Assembly (NCBI GenBank): GCA_903813345.2
Contig: CAIIXF020000003.1
Span: forward strand, 16,134,931-16,198,930
Direction: 5' to 3'
Origin: Owenia fusiformis
Lineage: Eukaryota > Annelida > Polychaeta > Sabellida > Oweniidae
DNA: 64,000 bases
Shown here: piece by piece, positions 23,345 to 34,330 of the stretch
Position numbering within the stretch: the stretch's first letter is position 1
Layout: each line of letters begins with the position of its first letter
Program-made: the position numbers and the translations under genes
Notes under the pieces: model-generated
Seen by the model: the letters and a program-made list of their open reading frames with translations, nothing else
Told to the model about the DNA's origin: nothing
The model's database searches: none

Positions 23345-24047
23345 TTAACCTTTAGCGTGCTGCCGGCGGACTCGTCCGCCGAGACTAAAATGTCTCTCAC
23401 AACTGCCGGCGGACCCGTACGCCCGATTTCAAACTTTTAAAAACTTTACTTTTTCGCGCCATTCGTATTGTCCAATTAGATTGCCCGATTTATTCAGTGC
23501 CTAACATGACTTCCTGTTGACCTAGAAATGGCGATATTTCGAAAAATAATTCTCAATTCAACAATTTAAACAGTGTTTTAGTCGTTTTTAGTGAACGAAT
23601 CGTACAAAATGGTGGACAAATACGATCACAACGAAAATGTGGAGGAAATGGATTACGATTTCAAGCTCTTTAGGCTCTTGGAAGCCGATAACGGTCATCG
23701 AAAATAGAAACTAGAATATTTTCTGAATTGAAAAATTGAACATTCGATCGCTGCAAATTCAGATTTGGATTCTGACCAGACGAAAGGGCGGAGCGGCGGA
23801 TTCCGGAGAAGTATTCATGGTATATTGATGCCCAGTCGTGTTAATGTACGAAAAAATTCATGAGAACATTTTTTTTCATGAGCCAGGCCACTGTATCTTC
23901 CCTTTGTGAAAATTTTATCCAGATTCATTCAGTAGTTATTGAGATATTAATTATTTAGTCCAGGCATATCATTTTTTGCACTCTTTGAAAAATAAGCCAG
24001 TTGCGTGGGATATATTTGCTGAAATAAGGCAGCATGGTAAAGGTTAA
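23345..24047 (+). mobile_element. Non-autonomous piggyBac-type element with remnant of transposase start
   Basis: TTAA at 23345-23348 and 24044-24047 bound 695 bp. The ends are CCTTTAGCGTGCTGCC at the left and the inverse GGCAGCATGGTAAAGG at the right, about 16 bp with few mismatches. The left subterminal part is GC-rich with a hairpin (GCCGGCGGACTCGTCCGCCG) and an echo (TGCCGGCGGACCC). An ATG at 23609 opens 32 codons, MVDKYDHNENVEEMDYDFKL then FRLLEADNGHRK, ending at TAG 23705-23707; acidic residues continue out of frame (SDLDSDQ near 23760). TTAA target, CCTTT-type ends and an acidic N-terminus fit the piggyBac superfamily. The catalytic DDE domain is absent. Confidence 0.85.
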
Positions 24048-24710
24048 TTTGTCATGGCTGTCAGAGCCTAGTAAGTAGATTAAATGAACTCTCTTTTAAA
24101 GGGTTATTCCTTGCCTGAGACTATTTCTCTCCTGATATGGTAGCTATAACCAAAAACACTTTCCATATTGATGAAGATAATGAGGGTGGTCCATAGACTT
24201 GAAGTAAGACTCATTTGTATCCAATACACAGTTGAACAATATTGAAACTTTGAAAACCAAGGTGCCCAGTTGACAATATGGAAAACCTCGTAAATGTAAT
24301 ATTTTCACCAGTTAAATGATTCCTAGATGTAATGGGAGGATGAAATAAGAATTTGCAGCTGATTTTTTTCCATACTCTTGACTTGTTAAAATATGGTTTC
24401 ACCCAGTTGAAAAAAAGTGAGAACACAACGTTACCATTATTAACTCCCAGGTCTCTTATGTCCACTGTATAAATATTGATGGATCGGACAAATCCCCTTG
24501 AACTGCATTGCAGAAAGAACTGAAGTAAATATTGATTATATAAGGGTCTCCAAGAACATTGCTCTCACAATATGTAATCACCTAAAGGATATAAGTAACA
24601 CAATTTTGGGTTCTTGAGAAATGTTTGTTAATGTTCGAGACCTGTTAGGATTATCTAGATGGCTTAGTTTCAAAGACTTCTTGTTTATTTCTCAGGTTAC
24701 ATCTTTTATA
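24048..24710. other. Intron 3, nothing recognised
   Basis: AT-rich; contains a CTCTCTTTTAAAGGGTTA word near 24090 related to the TTACCCT MITE family. Confidence 0.4.
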
Positions 24711-24768
24711 TACAGGGTGGGCCAAAAAAAGTTACCCGTTCTGATTGTACACCGTGGCCCACCCTGTA
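24711..24768. mobile_element. 58-bp mariner-like miniature element
   Basis: TACAGGGTGGGCCA at 24711-24724 and its exact inverse TGGCCCACCCTGTA at 24755-24768, with a 30-bp loop containing AAAAAAAGTTACCC. CAGGGTGGnCC ends next to TA are typical of Tc1/mariner-type elements. It is about the smallest such element I would expect. Related CAGGGTGT ends stand at 27455, 27606 and 57278. Confidence 0.75.
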
Positions 24769-25380
24769 TTATCAAGACCTTGGAAAACCATTTTCAATAG
24801 TTAAGATTTGCTTTCTTCAAAAGAGAGCTTTGTTTACATAGCGTACTAGACCCTTGCCAGTTTGTTCCACACGGTTTTTGTCTTGCTACAAGCCCTTGTG
24901 ACCCCCCCCCCCCCTAGTGGAATAGGTGGTGGGAGGGGGTTTAGAGACTCGATTATGACATAAGATTATGATAGATTATAAATAAATTAATTGAAAACAG
25001 TGATCAGATTAATGATACATCATGCCCATATGCCTCCCCTCTCTCTAACACAAAGGAATATACATAGGCTTGGTATAGGACTATTAGATATATTAAAACA
25101 ATGGTATTCCTAAATTAAATTGAACACAATGATCATCTGAGTGATATATATATCATGTCCATCCCCCCACCCCCTCGATCTCCAACACAAAGGAATATAC
25201 CTAGACTTGATACAGGACTATTAGGTGATGTATTTACGCAGTGTTTTTCCTACTTGTGATGAAGCATCATAGATTATAATCAAATAATGTAGAATCATCT
25301 TCATTAGATCCATCAGCTTCTCAATGTTGGTTATCGATCACCAGATTTCGGTCACAATTTACCATATGGATTTATATGCA
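24769..25380. other. Intron 3 with a poly(C)-associated repeat
   Basis: A C13 tract at 24902-24914 follows TTGCTACAAGCCCTTGTGA and precedes a G-rich block (GGTGGTGGGAGGGGG). The CACAAGGGCTTGTAGC word recurs inverted at 63953-63970, so this is a small dispersed repeat. Two similar 60-bp blocks at about 25040-25110 and 25150-25225 (AACACAAAGGAATATAC) form a local duplication. Confidence 0.55.
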
Positions 25381-25560
25381 TACAGTAAAACCTGTATATA
25401 GCGAACTCCTATAGAGGCATGAAAAGTGTTCACTGTAGGTAGGTGTTTACTACAGAGGGGACTTTATACAGGAGCCAGTGTAAAATGCATCTTGAAGTGG
25501 TGTTCATCTAACACAGGTGTTCACTAGAGAGAGGTGTTCACCAAGACAGGTTTTACTACA
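25381..25560. mobile_element. pogo-like MITE (CAGTAAAACCTG ends), copy 1
   Basis: Starts TACAGTAAAACCTGTATATA and ends ACAGGTTTTACTACA, inverse of the start. Between them are repeated GGTGTTCACTAGAGAGAGG-like words. CAGTnAAACCTG ends beside TA resemble pogo/Tigger elements of the Tc1/mariner superfamily. A cleaner copy is at 46311-46526 and a partial one at 59258-59412. Confidence 0.78.
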
Positions 25561-27120
25561 GAAAACCACGGAATACAGTGCTCTAAATGAATAGGCATGT
25601 AGGTAATACTTTAAATAACACACAAATACCAGAGAAATCAATAGTATATATTATTGAAATTGTTGATAAAAGAAAAAGGAATACCAGGCATTCTAATATC
25701 AAAGAGACACAGTAAGCAATAGGGGACAACATGTTCTACTTATATCAAATACGAAGTTGCACGCAATATAAGAATACGGAAATCAATATTGGAAAAATGG
25801 TTCTCTGATGCACATTGGGCTAATAATAATTATTTCACTCTTACAAATAACCATTTAATGATAATATTTTCAATATTTCTCAAAATTTGAGAAAAAATTT
25901 TTGAAAAATTTTGGTTCAGCACCAATTGAGGTTTCACATTTCTTCAAATAGTTTGTTAATTTCCTGTTTCTTTTCTGACGTGATCACATAATCGACTGTG
26001 CGATATTACTAAAGGGTAATCCCTATAATATTCTAACTCACTGACTCATCCAAATTACCAACAAGGGACCTTTGTTTTATCGTAGCAAAAGGAAATACAT
26101 CTTCATCTTTTATGAATTATGTTTTCAGTTCGATGCTGTTTGATTATACCCCGAGGGACAGCACCTTGTATGTTACGAAGATGAAGCTCTCTTTTAAGAA
26201 GCAAACCCAAACTGTTAAAGGCTAGAGTGCTACTTTATGACAACATATACGGTCATCTCTTGTTGTTAGTATATTTTTCATGTTTCATTTCACAACTATG
26301 GCCCATTTATGTCACTCTATGAAAGAAGCTCTCGTATATGAATTCACAATCTCAAACAATATAGAACGAATATCGATTATCGATCAAAGAAAACAAATAT
26401 TTAGTGATGATGAGCCTTGAACAGTCTTCTTCTTTGCAATATATCGAGGATACGATTAGTATTAAATTGATTGAAAGTTAGCTTGGAATGATAAATCTAA
26501 CAATTGCCCTATATGATAATTGCAGTGATCATTTTCCTCAATGATATCATATCCTGTGATAATTTCAACTGTTTCATTTACTGTTCCAAATAACAATTTC
26601 CAAGTTTTAATTGGGATGCTTGATTGTCCTTTTTGCAATTTTCTCCTGTCAAGAACTGTTTAATTTATGACTAATATTTGTACATGGCACTTTTATAGAC
26701 TGATGTAGTTTCCTTTTTAAATGTCATAAGCCTTCTACCCTTAAAACTCATCAACTATCCACATTACCCTCTGACTATAATCAATGATTTTGTAAATATA
26801 AGCTGACAAAATCTTAACAATCTCAAATGAGCTTTTATGGTCTTTTATTGGAGTATCAATATGAAGTGAATGGTTCAGATTTACAACTCTTGTACTTAAA
26901 ACATATCTGGAAATAATATCTTATTTTAAGAGTATAGATGCATTCCTGTATTTTCAAAGGGTATAGCTCCCACTTTGGAGTTCCAATAACAAGGGTTATT
27001 ATAACTAGATGATGGATTATATTTGCATTGTGCTGATGAGAAATGGTTTCACATATTGTTTCCTGTGTGATGCAATCAGGATGTTCGTTTCTTGCTCATT
27101 TTATATGATTCTCACGCCTA
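25561..27120. other. Intron 3, nothing coding recognised
   Basis: AT-rich. A degenerate copy of the TTACCCT MITE family lies at about 26146-26225 (ACCCCGAGGGACAGC followed by GAAGATGAAGCTCTCTTTTA). No exon is supported. Confidence 0.4.
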
Positions 27121-27192
27121 CTTTGACATCATTGTTTCGCTTTATTGTTTGACATCATTGTTTCGCTTTATTGTTTCACATCATTGTTTCAC
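27121..27192. repeat. Short tandem repeat, GACATCATTGTTTCGCTTTATT
   Basis: About three units of 27-28 bp built on ACATCATTGTTTCGCTTTATTGTTT, the last partial. Confidence 0.85.
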
Positions 27193-27284
27193 ATCCCTGT
27201 TTCGTTTCGTGTTACTTGTCACTTCTTAGTTTAATCCACCATCTAAATGTGGTGACATTGTCATGGTTTCGTTTTTTGTGACGG

Positions 27285-27377
27285 CGGTTGGTGATCAGCG
27301 GTTGGCGATCAGCGGTTGGCAATCAGCAGTTGGCAATCATCAGTTGGCAATCAGCGGTTGGCAATCATCGGTTGGTG
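27285..27377. repeat. 14-bp minisatellite CGGTTGGCAATCAG
   Basis: About 6.6 tandem copies of CGGTTGGCAATCAG, with variants CGGTTGGTGATCAG and CAGTTGGCAATCAT. It is embedded in a dispersed repeat (GTGGTGACATT ... TCTGTAACAAATGG) that also occurs at 49785-49925 and 60618-60745 without this expansion. Confidence 0.9.
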
Positions 27378-27439
27378 TCTGTAACAAATGGTAGTGACAT
27401 TTTGCATGTTAATGCCTTGTATTGGTACATTTTAATTTA

Positions 27440-27620
27440 TTGATCTACAGGGTGTTTCAAAACTTGATTTACATGTACATTGGTGGTCTGTTACATCATT
27501 TGACTTTGATTTATCAAAATACAAGATGTTCCAAATTCAGTACCATGTACATGTGTTGGTTTGTTTCTCACATCATTTTGTGTTAAACTTTGATTTATCA
27601 AAATACAGGGTGTCCAAACT
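27440..27620. repeat. Tandem duplication with CAGGGTGT words
   Basis: Two units of about 75-80 bp plus a partial third share ACAGGGTGTTTCAAA / ACAAGATGTTCCAAA / ACAGGGTGTCCAAA, ACATGTAC, GTTACATCATTT and CTTTGATTTATCAAAATAC. It may derive from ends of a mariner-like element. Confidence 0.7.
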
Positions 27621-27940
27621 TAGTGTTATCAGTATTAACGGAATCCCTAAAAGTAAGCTTCCTTGTGTTATTTGCCTCAAAGCCATTTAAAAAATATAAA
27701 TCACAACTTTTGTTCTCAATTGTTAATCATACAATAGGATAAACAAGAAGAGGTACAGTAAGTGCAAAGGGTATTGGATCAATCTAGGCACTAGAGGTCT
27801 GTGATTAGTTATTCAGGTTTTTGTACTTTTGGGTCTTATTTTATTGACACCGATCAATAAATATTCATATTCGATCATATAAACAAGTTTAGTAAGTTTT
27901 ATATAACAAGCTAGAAATTTTTGGAAATGACCCCCGGCGT
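27621..27940. other. Intron 3, nothing recognised except one end repeat
   Basis: CTAGAGGTCTGTGATTAGTT at 27791-27810, continuing ATTCAGGTTTTT, is repeated inverted at 42919-42951. This 33-bp pair with about two mismatches is probably the end of a repeat family. Confidence 0.55.
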
Positions 27941-28560
27941 CTGTACGTTAACAGAGTAAGTGTAAAATGCACTTCGCTCGCAGGATCTTTTGATCTAGTG
28001 CATGGATTGACCTGATTTTTTCCATAGAGATTAAGCATATCCTTCCCCACAAAAATGAGTATGATCGTTAAAATCGGATCATTAATTAAGAAAGGAACGC
28101 TGGAAAACTGTTAATTTCGATGAATTTTTTGTTTCCCGCATTCATACAAACAAATCTTCAATTTAGCACGAATTGACGCATAAAGCGTTCGAGGCAATAC
28201 TAGAGATACCAGAAAATGATTTTATGCGAGCACATTTTCAATTTATAGCCCTAATTTTTAATAATTACTTACCGCATTTTACTATTGACAAAATTTGGAG
28301 TTTTAAAGATGGCTACGTTAGCGCCAATGTGAATTGACCAATAGGACGTCGCTTGTAACGTAATCCGGTAGAGATTTTCAACAATTTCCGGTCAACATGA
28401 AATTTCAGTTTTCTGTACATTTCGTCGTTGTTCTGTCTATTTAACGATGAATCTTGCCGTATTTGAGTTGATAGATCGATACTTACTATCAATAAGCCGT
28501 TCCAAGTACATCTGACAGATGCCTGATTTATCTATGGACGATAACGACGACTAGTTTGAT
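27941..28560. other. CpG-containing, promoter-like or transposon-derived block
   Basis: CpG dinucleotides are clearly more frequent here than in the surroundings (TTCGCTCGC, GACGCATAAAGCGTTCGAGG, GACGTCGC, CGATAACGACGAC). There is a CCAAT box in GACCAATAGGACGTCG and short frames such as MPDLSMDDNDD ending at 28551-28553. The texture resembles the 5' half of the piggyBac-type element at 23345-24047. It could be an unmethylated regulatory region inside intron 3 or a young element whose ends I could not define. Confidence 0.4.
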
Positions 28561-29530
28561 GGAACAATTTGTTTGATTTTTGCTGAAAATCCAATCTCAA
28601 GCCCGGGTCTCAAGCAGACACAAGCAGCTTTACACTGAGGTAAATTGGTAAATAGAATACAATAAACTATTAATACGAGATATATAATGATATCCCATAT
28701 TGAATTAATTGCATAACAATATTTCAGTCTCCTTTGAACCCTTGACACTGTATGGAAATATTGGTCTACATATTGGTCAATTTAAAAATGACTGATTGGG
28801 AAAAGACCAGGGGTTTATGCAAGACTTGTTTTTCATGTCAGTCATCTGCGGAGTGTAACATTTACTTTTTTCAAAATATACATTACTCATACCAATATAC
28901 AGGCAGTTCCATTTAGGTGCAGAAACTCACTTTTATCAATAATAGCGATAAATTCTAGTAGTGATAAATTAGTCGATAAATTTGATAATCATCAATTATC
29001 AATAAATTTGGAGTATGGAATAACCTACAGAGCACATATGAAATTAACATTATCAGATATTATTGATGAATTTGATATTTATCAAAATTAGCGCTATCAT
29101 CAATATTATCTGATATAATCATAAAAACTAATTCAGATCAGTCCTGAAGTTTTCTAACATATAGCAATAAAAGCGATAGTTTTAATAAAAATGAAATTAT
29201 TCCTATACACTATTATTTTGATAATTATCAAATTAATTAATATTATCTGATATTACCAGATCAGCTAATTTCTCTTGGCCTTGTTCTTAGTAATACTGGT
29301 CTCAGACCAATAAATTGTATTGATAAAAGCAATAGTTTTTACATAAATGAAATTACAGCTGGCTAGTAAACAATTGATCAATATATCTACTGTCATGTAT
29401 TAATGTTTTTTCAGATTTTTTGATCTTATCACAAATTGAGAAATGTTTATGTCTTGTTCATTGGATGTGACATGTGTGATGGGAAGCTAGATATTCTAAT
29501 TTGAGAATACACTTTTAAGTCATTGAGCTT
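28561..29530. other. Intron 3, very AT-rich with local inverted words
   Basis: From 28935 to 29350 the words GATAAATT, ATTATCTGATATTA and TTGATAATTATCAAATTAAT recur in both orientations. This could be a decayed palindrome or simple AT-rich drift. No gene is recognised. Confidence 0.4.
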
Positions 29531-30240
29531 TCAGATCATTGGACTTATACATCTCTTATACGTCTCGTTTGAAATATGCATCATGTACATGTAGATTGGT
29601 GTATAATATGAACATTCATTTTCCAATTCCAGGATTTCTCCAACAATGCATCATCTCGCCCTCTGAAAACTTGGCAATCCTGGCTATGCAGTTTGAAAAT
29701 CATCTACTGGAAAATCAGAAAATGAAAGTGACTCCGCACCAACCTTGCCAATTCATCAGTGTACAGTATTCAGTACGAATAGGCCTACATGTAAGTGCAG
29801 TTGTTTGTATCACAAGGTTTGTATCCAAAAGACTAGATATAAACTTTTCACTATTTTTTTATAAGAACATGAATATCATATAGAAATGTAAATACTGTGG
29901 AGTTTTTATAGATCATTTGACTTATACATCTCTTATACAATTTCCTTTGTGTATTTCTGAATATAAATTTTTATTTTGTTAACATTGTTCCAATGGCTGA
30001 TAATGTTGACTTATCAACAATGGCAAATTGTTCATATGTATTCTATTGTATTGATCATTAGAAATAAATTTGAATTCTGTAAAAAAAAAAATTTCCTTTG
30101 AAATTATATACATAATATACATTTTACCATTCCAGGATTTCTCTACTGATGAATCATCTGAACCTCTGAAAACAAGTTTTATTCCCATTACGTACATGTA
30201 CATGGCAATCTTGGCAATCCTGGATATATAGTTTTAAATA
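29531..30240. repeat. Diverged tandem duplication (about 377-bp offset)
   Basis: TCATTGGACTTATACATCTC at 29536 recurs as TCATTTGACTTATACATCTC at 29913. The blocks TTCCAGGATTTCTC, ATCATCTCGCCCTCTGAAAAC and TTGGCAATCCTGGCTAT in copy 1 match TTCCAGGATTTCTC, ATCATCTGAACCTCTGAAAAC and TTGGCAATCCTGGATAT in copy 2. The second copy carries an extra insertion (next entry). A 114-codon open frame crosses copy 1 but is not preserved in copy 2. Confidence 0.75.
29940..30100 (+). mobile_element. Retroposed poly(A) insertion with 10-bp target duplication
   Basis: ATTTCCTTTG at 29940-29949 is repeated at 30091-30100. The insert (29950-30090, 141 bp) ends with AATAAA at 30063-30068 and an A tract at 30080-30090. 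The other copy of the tandem duplication (around 29560-29580) lacks it and shows the empty site. Duplication of variable length plus poly(A) is the mark of LINE-driven retroposition. The source could be a 5'-truncated LINE, a SINE or the 3' end of an mRNA; no reading frame is recognised. Confidence 0.85.
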
Positions 30241-32239
30241 GATGGACTAGCACTGGTGGTGATGGACCCAATAAACAATGATTATTACGGTACATATTCA
30301 AAAAGACTAGCTCGCCAATGACACAACAAAAACCATAGACTTGAGCAATAAAATCTAAAGCTGTATGCCAAAGATACATACTTAATTATGTACTATCGTT
30401 CAGAATATGGATATCTGGATGAAATGGTGACAGTAAGAGCATATGTAAAGTTACTGATAATATGTATATGGTTCTAGTGGTTTATTTTGAATGAAAAGAG
30501 ATTGAAAGAGATTCTGATACACTGCTACATCTAGCATCCTGTTATCGAGAAGGATACATCCATATAGTAAGCTGTCCAATGAAATTATAAGTCCAGGTTA
30601 TGCCATTCCTGAATGTGAAATTGTTCACAACCAAATATCACTTTGGATTCTAATCTATTGAGTGTGCCTGGGCTATCATCAATAACTTCTGTGCTGATGA
30701 TCACCGTCATGACCTGAACTCACATTCAAATTTAAAATTGCCTTCTTGTTGTCATAAAGTGACATCTGAAATATAGACAAAACTATGTTAAATTAACATA
30801 AACATAAAGTTGGCATGCATCATGACTCGAATGAGGATGGTGATAATGGACCAAGTTTTTAAAGCTACATCAGTCGAGGCTTTTGATTTCCTTGATCTTT
30901 TCCTTCTCAATTTTCACTAAATTTCTTTTTTTTTAATTTTGCAATTATCAATTTTTGGGGATTTGTAACTTCTCAAACTTTTTTCAGCTTATTTTTCTAA
31001 TTTCTTTTATTAAATAAATGAAACTAATTCCTGGGAATTTTGTATTTCACGAATTAGAATTATTGGAACTCTGTGGCTATTATATTTTGTGAATTTTCCA
31101 CAACTCATTAAAGCGCAAAATATAATACCATGCAAAAATTACCAGGAGTACAGTATTCATAAACCCTTGCTTTTCTAAAATTATAGTGGTTTGTAATTCT
31201 TATGATTAACAATTGTAAAGAATATGTGCATATTTTTTTGTCATCATTGACTTGAAACAATATCAGAGGACGAGGTCTTAGATTTTGTCAATTATAAAAA
31301 GTCTGCGAACTAGACTCTTGATTTGAGCTATGTTCAATATCAATTTCACTCATCTTTGATCTCGTAGGAGCTGTTAAACAAACATGTAAATAGCTATTTA
31401 AGTGAAATTATACTGTAGATACACTTATTTTGATGCTACTCAATTTGACGGATTTGCTCAATTCTAAATATTGGTGGCTCTTTAATTTTTGTAGATGTTT
31501 ATGTCATTAGGACAGGTGTTTACAAAAACATTTTCTGTATTTCTTTTGGAATAATGTAGAATTGATGACATATTGTCAGGAAAAAGGGCCCCTGGAGTTT
31601 AATTTCTGAAGTGCATTGGACAAATATTCCAAACTGAATTTGGCGGATTTTCTGAATCCGCCAATCCGTCATATTAAAACGGGAGCCAAATTAAGTGTAT
31701 CTACAGTAGCTAGATTCCTACAAGAGTATTTAAGATATTGTATGTAAAAGTTCACCCTATTATATCCAGATGAGTTTCATATTTGTTATGCAGTTTCATA
31801 AATTTTATTCATCAACTCTTATTCATTAAGCCACACTGATTATTTTTTATCTTACATAGATATTATATACACCATGTGAACTTGAGAAGATTTATCTATA
31901 TAATTTGTTTCATACTGGCGACAGTTGTGCTGGTGCTTGTACACTGGTTAAAATTTAAGTATAACTATTCATTGGTGAATGTAAGTGCTTGTTCTTGAAC
32001 TCTTTTATGTGCATTTTACACTTCTTGGGTGTTTGAAGATGTGCACACTGTACAGCAAAAAATTAACTTCTTATTGCTGTGGGCACTTTGGTACAACAGC
32101 AACAATAAAAATAAAAATGTCAAAGCATTATAAAACAATATTGATTAATTTGTGTGTCTGTATATTAAAATCCTCAACCCTCCCAAAATAATCCATATTT
32201 ATGAATATTTGTAAAAAAAAATGGTGAACAATTTTTTCT
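30241..32239. other. Intron 3, nothing recognised
   Basis: AT-rich. A small more balanced patch at 30655-30725 has an open frame reading WAIINNFCADDHRHDLNS but no convincing splice sites. No RNA gene or repeat pair was noticed. Confidence 0.4.
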
Positions 32240-33447
32240 TGGTTGCAAATATGGTGTCTGATTTTAAGGATACTATAATCCAGTTTGTCTACGATGGAAA
32301 AAATTAACCTTAAACAATGGTTGCTATGGTAAAACAAATTATTGGTTACCATGGCAACGACAAATCAGTATTATCAAAGTTATTTAATGCCAAAAGTATG
32401 GATGTTTTATAATTATGCAATGTTTGATGGCTGCTCCTTACCATCTATGGTTTCTGAACTTTCTTAAATTTATCGAATTGAGCAATTTGAATGGTTTGTA
32501 ATTTTCAAACTTCAAACCAACAAGGTAACCAATGACATGTTGTATCTCTTCATGATACTATATTAGAACATTTATATTAAAGGTTACCTGCTGAGTCCAA
32601 ATATAGTGTTAGAATTTTATCATAGCATTATCCAGGGTGTCTAGAAGAGATCAAATCACATTGAATAACTGAAATTGAGATTTTGGCAGTGTTTGATGAC
32701 ATCTGAAAGACATATTTTGTTCAATTTTTCGGTTTAAAGTTCATAAATTGTTGTCATTTCCTAGGTTTAAATTTTCTTAGTAACCATCAATATGCTGTAA
32801 AAAGTTAGTATCTTAAAAAATGTTTCCATATTTGAATATACAATAGGTAAGTTTGATTAACTAATTCCAAATATGGTGTCAGATTGTTATATTTCTGTAA
32901 TCTTGTAGTTGCGGCTATACAATGAACAAAATCACCTTTATTCATCGTTGCTATGGCAACACAGTGGACATACATGTAGTTGTCATAGCATCAATCAAGC
33001 AGAAATATGAAAAGGTCATCACACATCATCAGAAAAATAATTGATTAAGACCGAACAGTGTTTGATGGTTCTTCTCAACATCCATTATTTTTTCTCTAAA
33101 GTCATTAATGTATTGAAAGAGATCCTTATTTCCTACATACCAACCTGCATAGCAAACTTTAACATGTAATTTAATTTTGTAAATCTAAATATGTTTATAA
33201 CATCTCAGTAATAGATAAAAATGACATGCTGAGTCCAAGAATGGTGTCAGATTTTAGAAAGGACATAATTCAGGAGGTCTTCTAAGGCAACTAAATCAGT
33301 CGTTGCTATGGCAACTAAGTGGACATAGTTACCATAGAAATGGCCAAATAAAAATATTAGAATGTTATCAAACGTCATTGGTCAAAAAAGTGAATAAAAT
33401 TGGACAATGTATGATACTGTTGCTCAACTTCTATTTATCAATTAATT
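32240..33447 (+). repeat. Array of about 370-bp tandem units, left part
   Basis: Each unit has the order CTGCTGAGTCCAAATATGGT, GTCAGATTTTA, a GTCTACnnnnGnCnA block, GTTGCTATGGCAACnAAGTG, GACATAGTTACCATAGCAAC, a TCAAACATCATT block, TTTGATACTGTTGCTCAACA and TACAAACCTGCATAGTAAGA. Units start near 32240 (partial), 32590, 32860 and 33225 and are strongly diverged. The array resumes at 34331-34469 and at 42321-42930, so two large elements landed inside it. GTTGCTATGGCAAC is itself palindromic and resembles an X-box/RFX-type site; that function is not shown. Confidence 0.8.
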
Positions 33448-34330
33448 ATCCCATCGAACGAAGTTCGGAGGGATATAGGGAACGCCTCCGTCCGTCCGTC
33501 CGTACGAACGTCCGTCCGTCCGTCCGTCCGTCCGTCCGTCCGGGCAATAACTCAAATACCGTTGGCCCGATTTTGTTCATATTTTATACACATATACCCT
33601 ATGGGGGTAGAAGTTCTGCTCGAAAGCCGATTTTCAAAATGGCCACTCATTTTAAAATGGCGGCCATTTTAGTGCCGAATTTACAGTAATTTAGGTGCAA
33701 TATGTAAAACTGTAATAGCAATATGTTTTAGATGTAAAAAAATTATATAGGACATTAATAAAGCTAGAAATGTAGATATCAAAGAAGCACATGGCAGCCA
33801 TCTTGAAAAATGGCGGTCTTTACTCGTTATTTTACGATTTTTGCTGTAACTCGAAAAGTAGTGGAGCGATTTTGTTCATATTTGGTATGTGAATACTATA
33901 AACATTGCACACTGTCTAAGGACACTTTTAGTAGAAGGCGGCCATTTTGAAAAATGGCCGCCATTTTAACGTATTTTACTATAACTCGAAAAGTAATGAA
34001 GCGATTTTGTTCATATTTGGTATGTGAATACTGTAAGCATGGCACACTGTCCTGTGACACTTTTGGTAGAAGGCGGCCATTTTGAAAAAAATTTTGAAAA
34101 ATGGCCGCCATTTTAACGTATTTTACTATAACTTGAAAAGTAGTGGAGCGATTTTGTTCATATTTGGTATGTGAATACTATAAGCATGGCACATGGTCTA
34201 ATGACACTTTTGGTAGAAGGCGGCCAATTTGAAAAATGGCTGCCATTTTTGCTGTATCCTTTGTTTGTAAAAATGCCATCCATGGCTGTTCGATGGGATT
34301 CGCTACGCTTTGGCGTTGCCGTTGTTCTGG
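33448..34330 (+). mobile_element. Helitron2/Helentron-related element (DINE-1/HINE-like), copy 1
   Basis: The 5' end is ATCCCATCGAAC; its inverse GTTCGATGGGAT lies subterminally at 34288-34299. It is followed by a short hairpin ACGC-TTTG-GCGT (34305-34316) and the end GTTGCCGTTGTTCTGG, a CTRR terminus, with a T on each outer side. After the 5' repeat comes GAAGTTCGGAGGGATATAG and a (CCGT/GTCC)n microsatellite at 33489-33542. Inside are three or four units of about 130-170 bp around GGCGGCCATTTTGAAAAATG and TCGAAAAGTAGTGGAGCG. Asymmetric inverted repeats, a GTCY microsatellite, a 3' hairpin, a CTRR end and T-T insertion without duplication are the DINE-1/HINE architecture of Helitron2 elements. 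No Rep/helicase is encoded. Confidence 0.82.

Noticed and set aside
29539-29883. 114-codon open frame beginning MDLYISYTSR
   Set aside because: It is broken in the tandem duplicate at 29910-30240 and shows no recognised motif.
33303-33689. 128-codon open frame with a Pro-Ser-Val-Arg repeat
   Set aside because: It runs through the (CCGT)n microsatellite of the Helitron2-like element and is explained by it.
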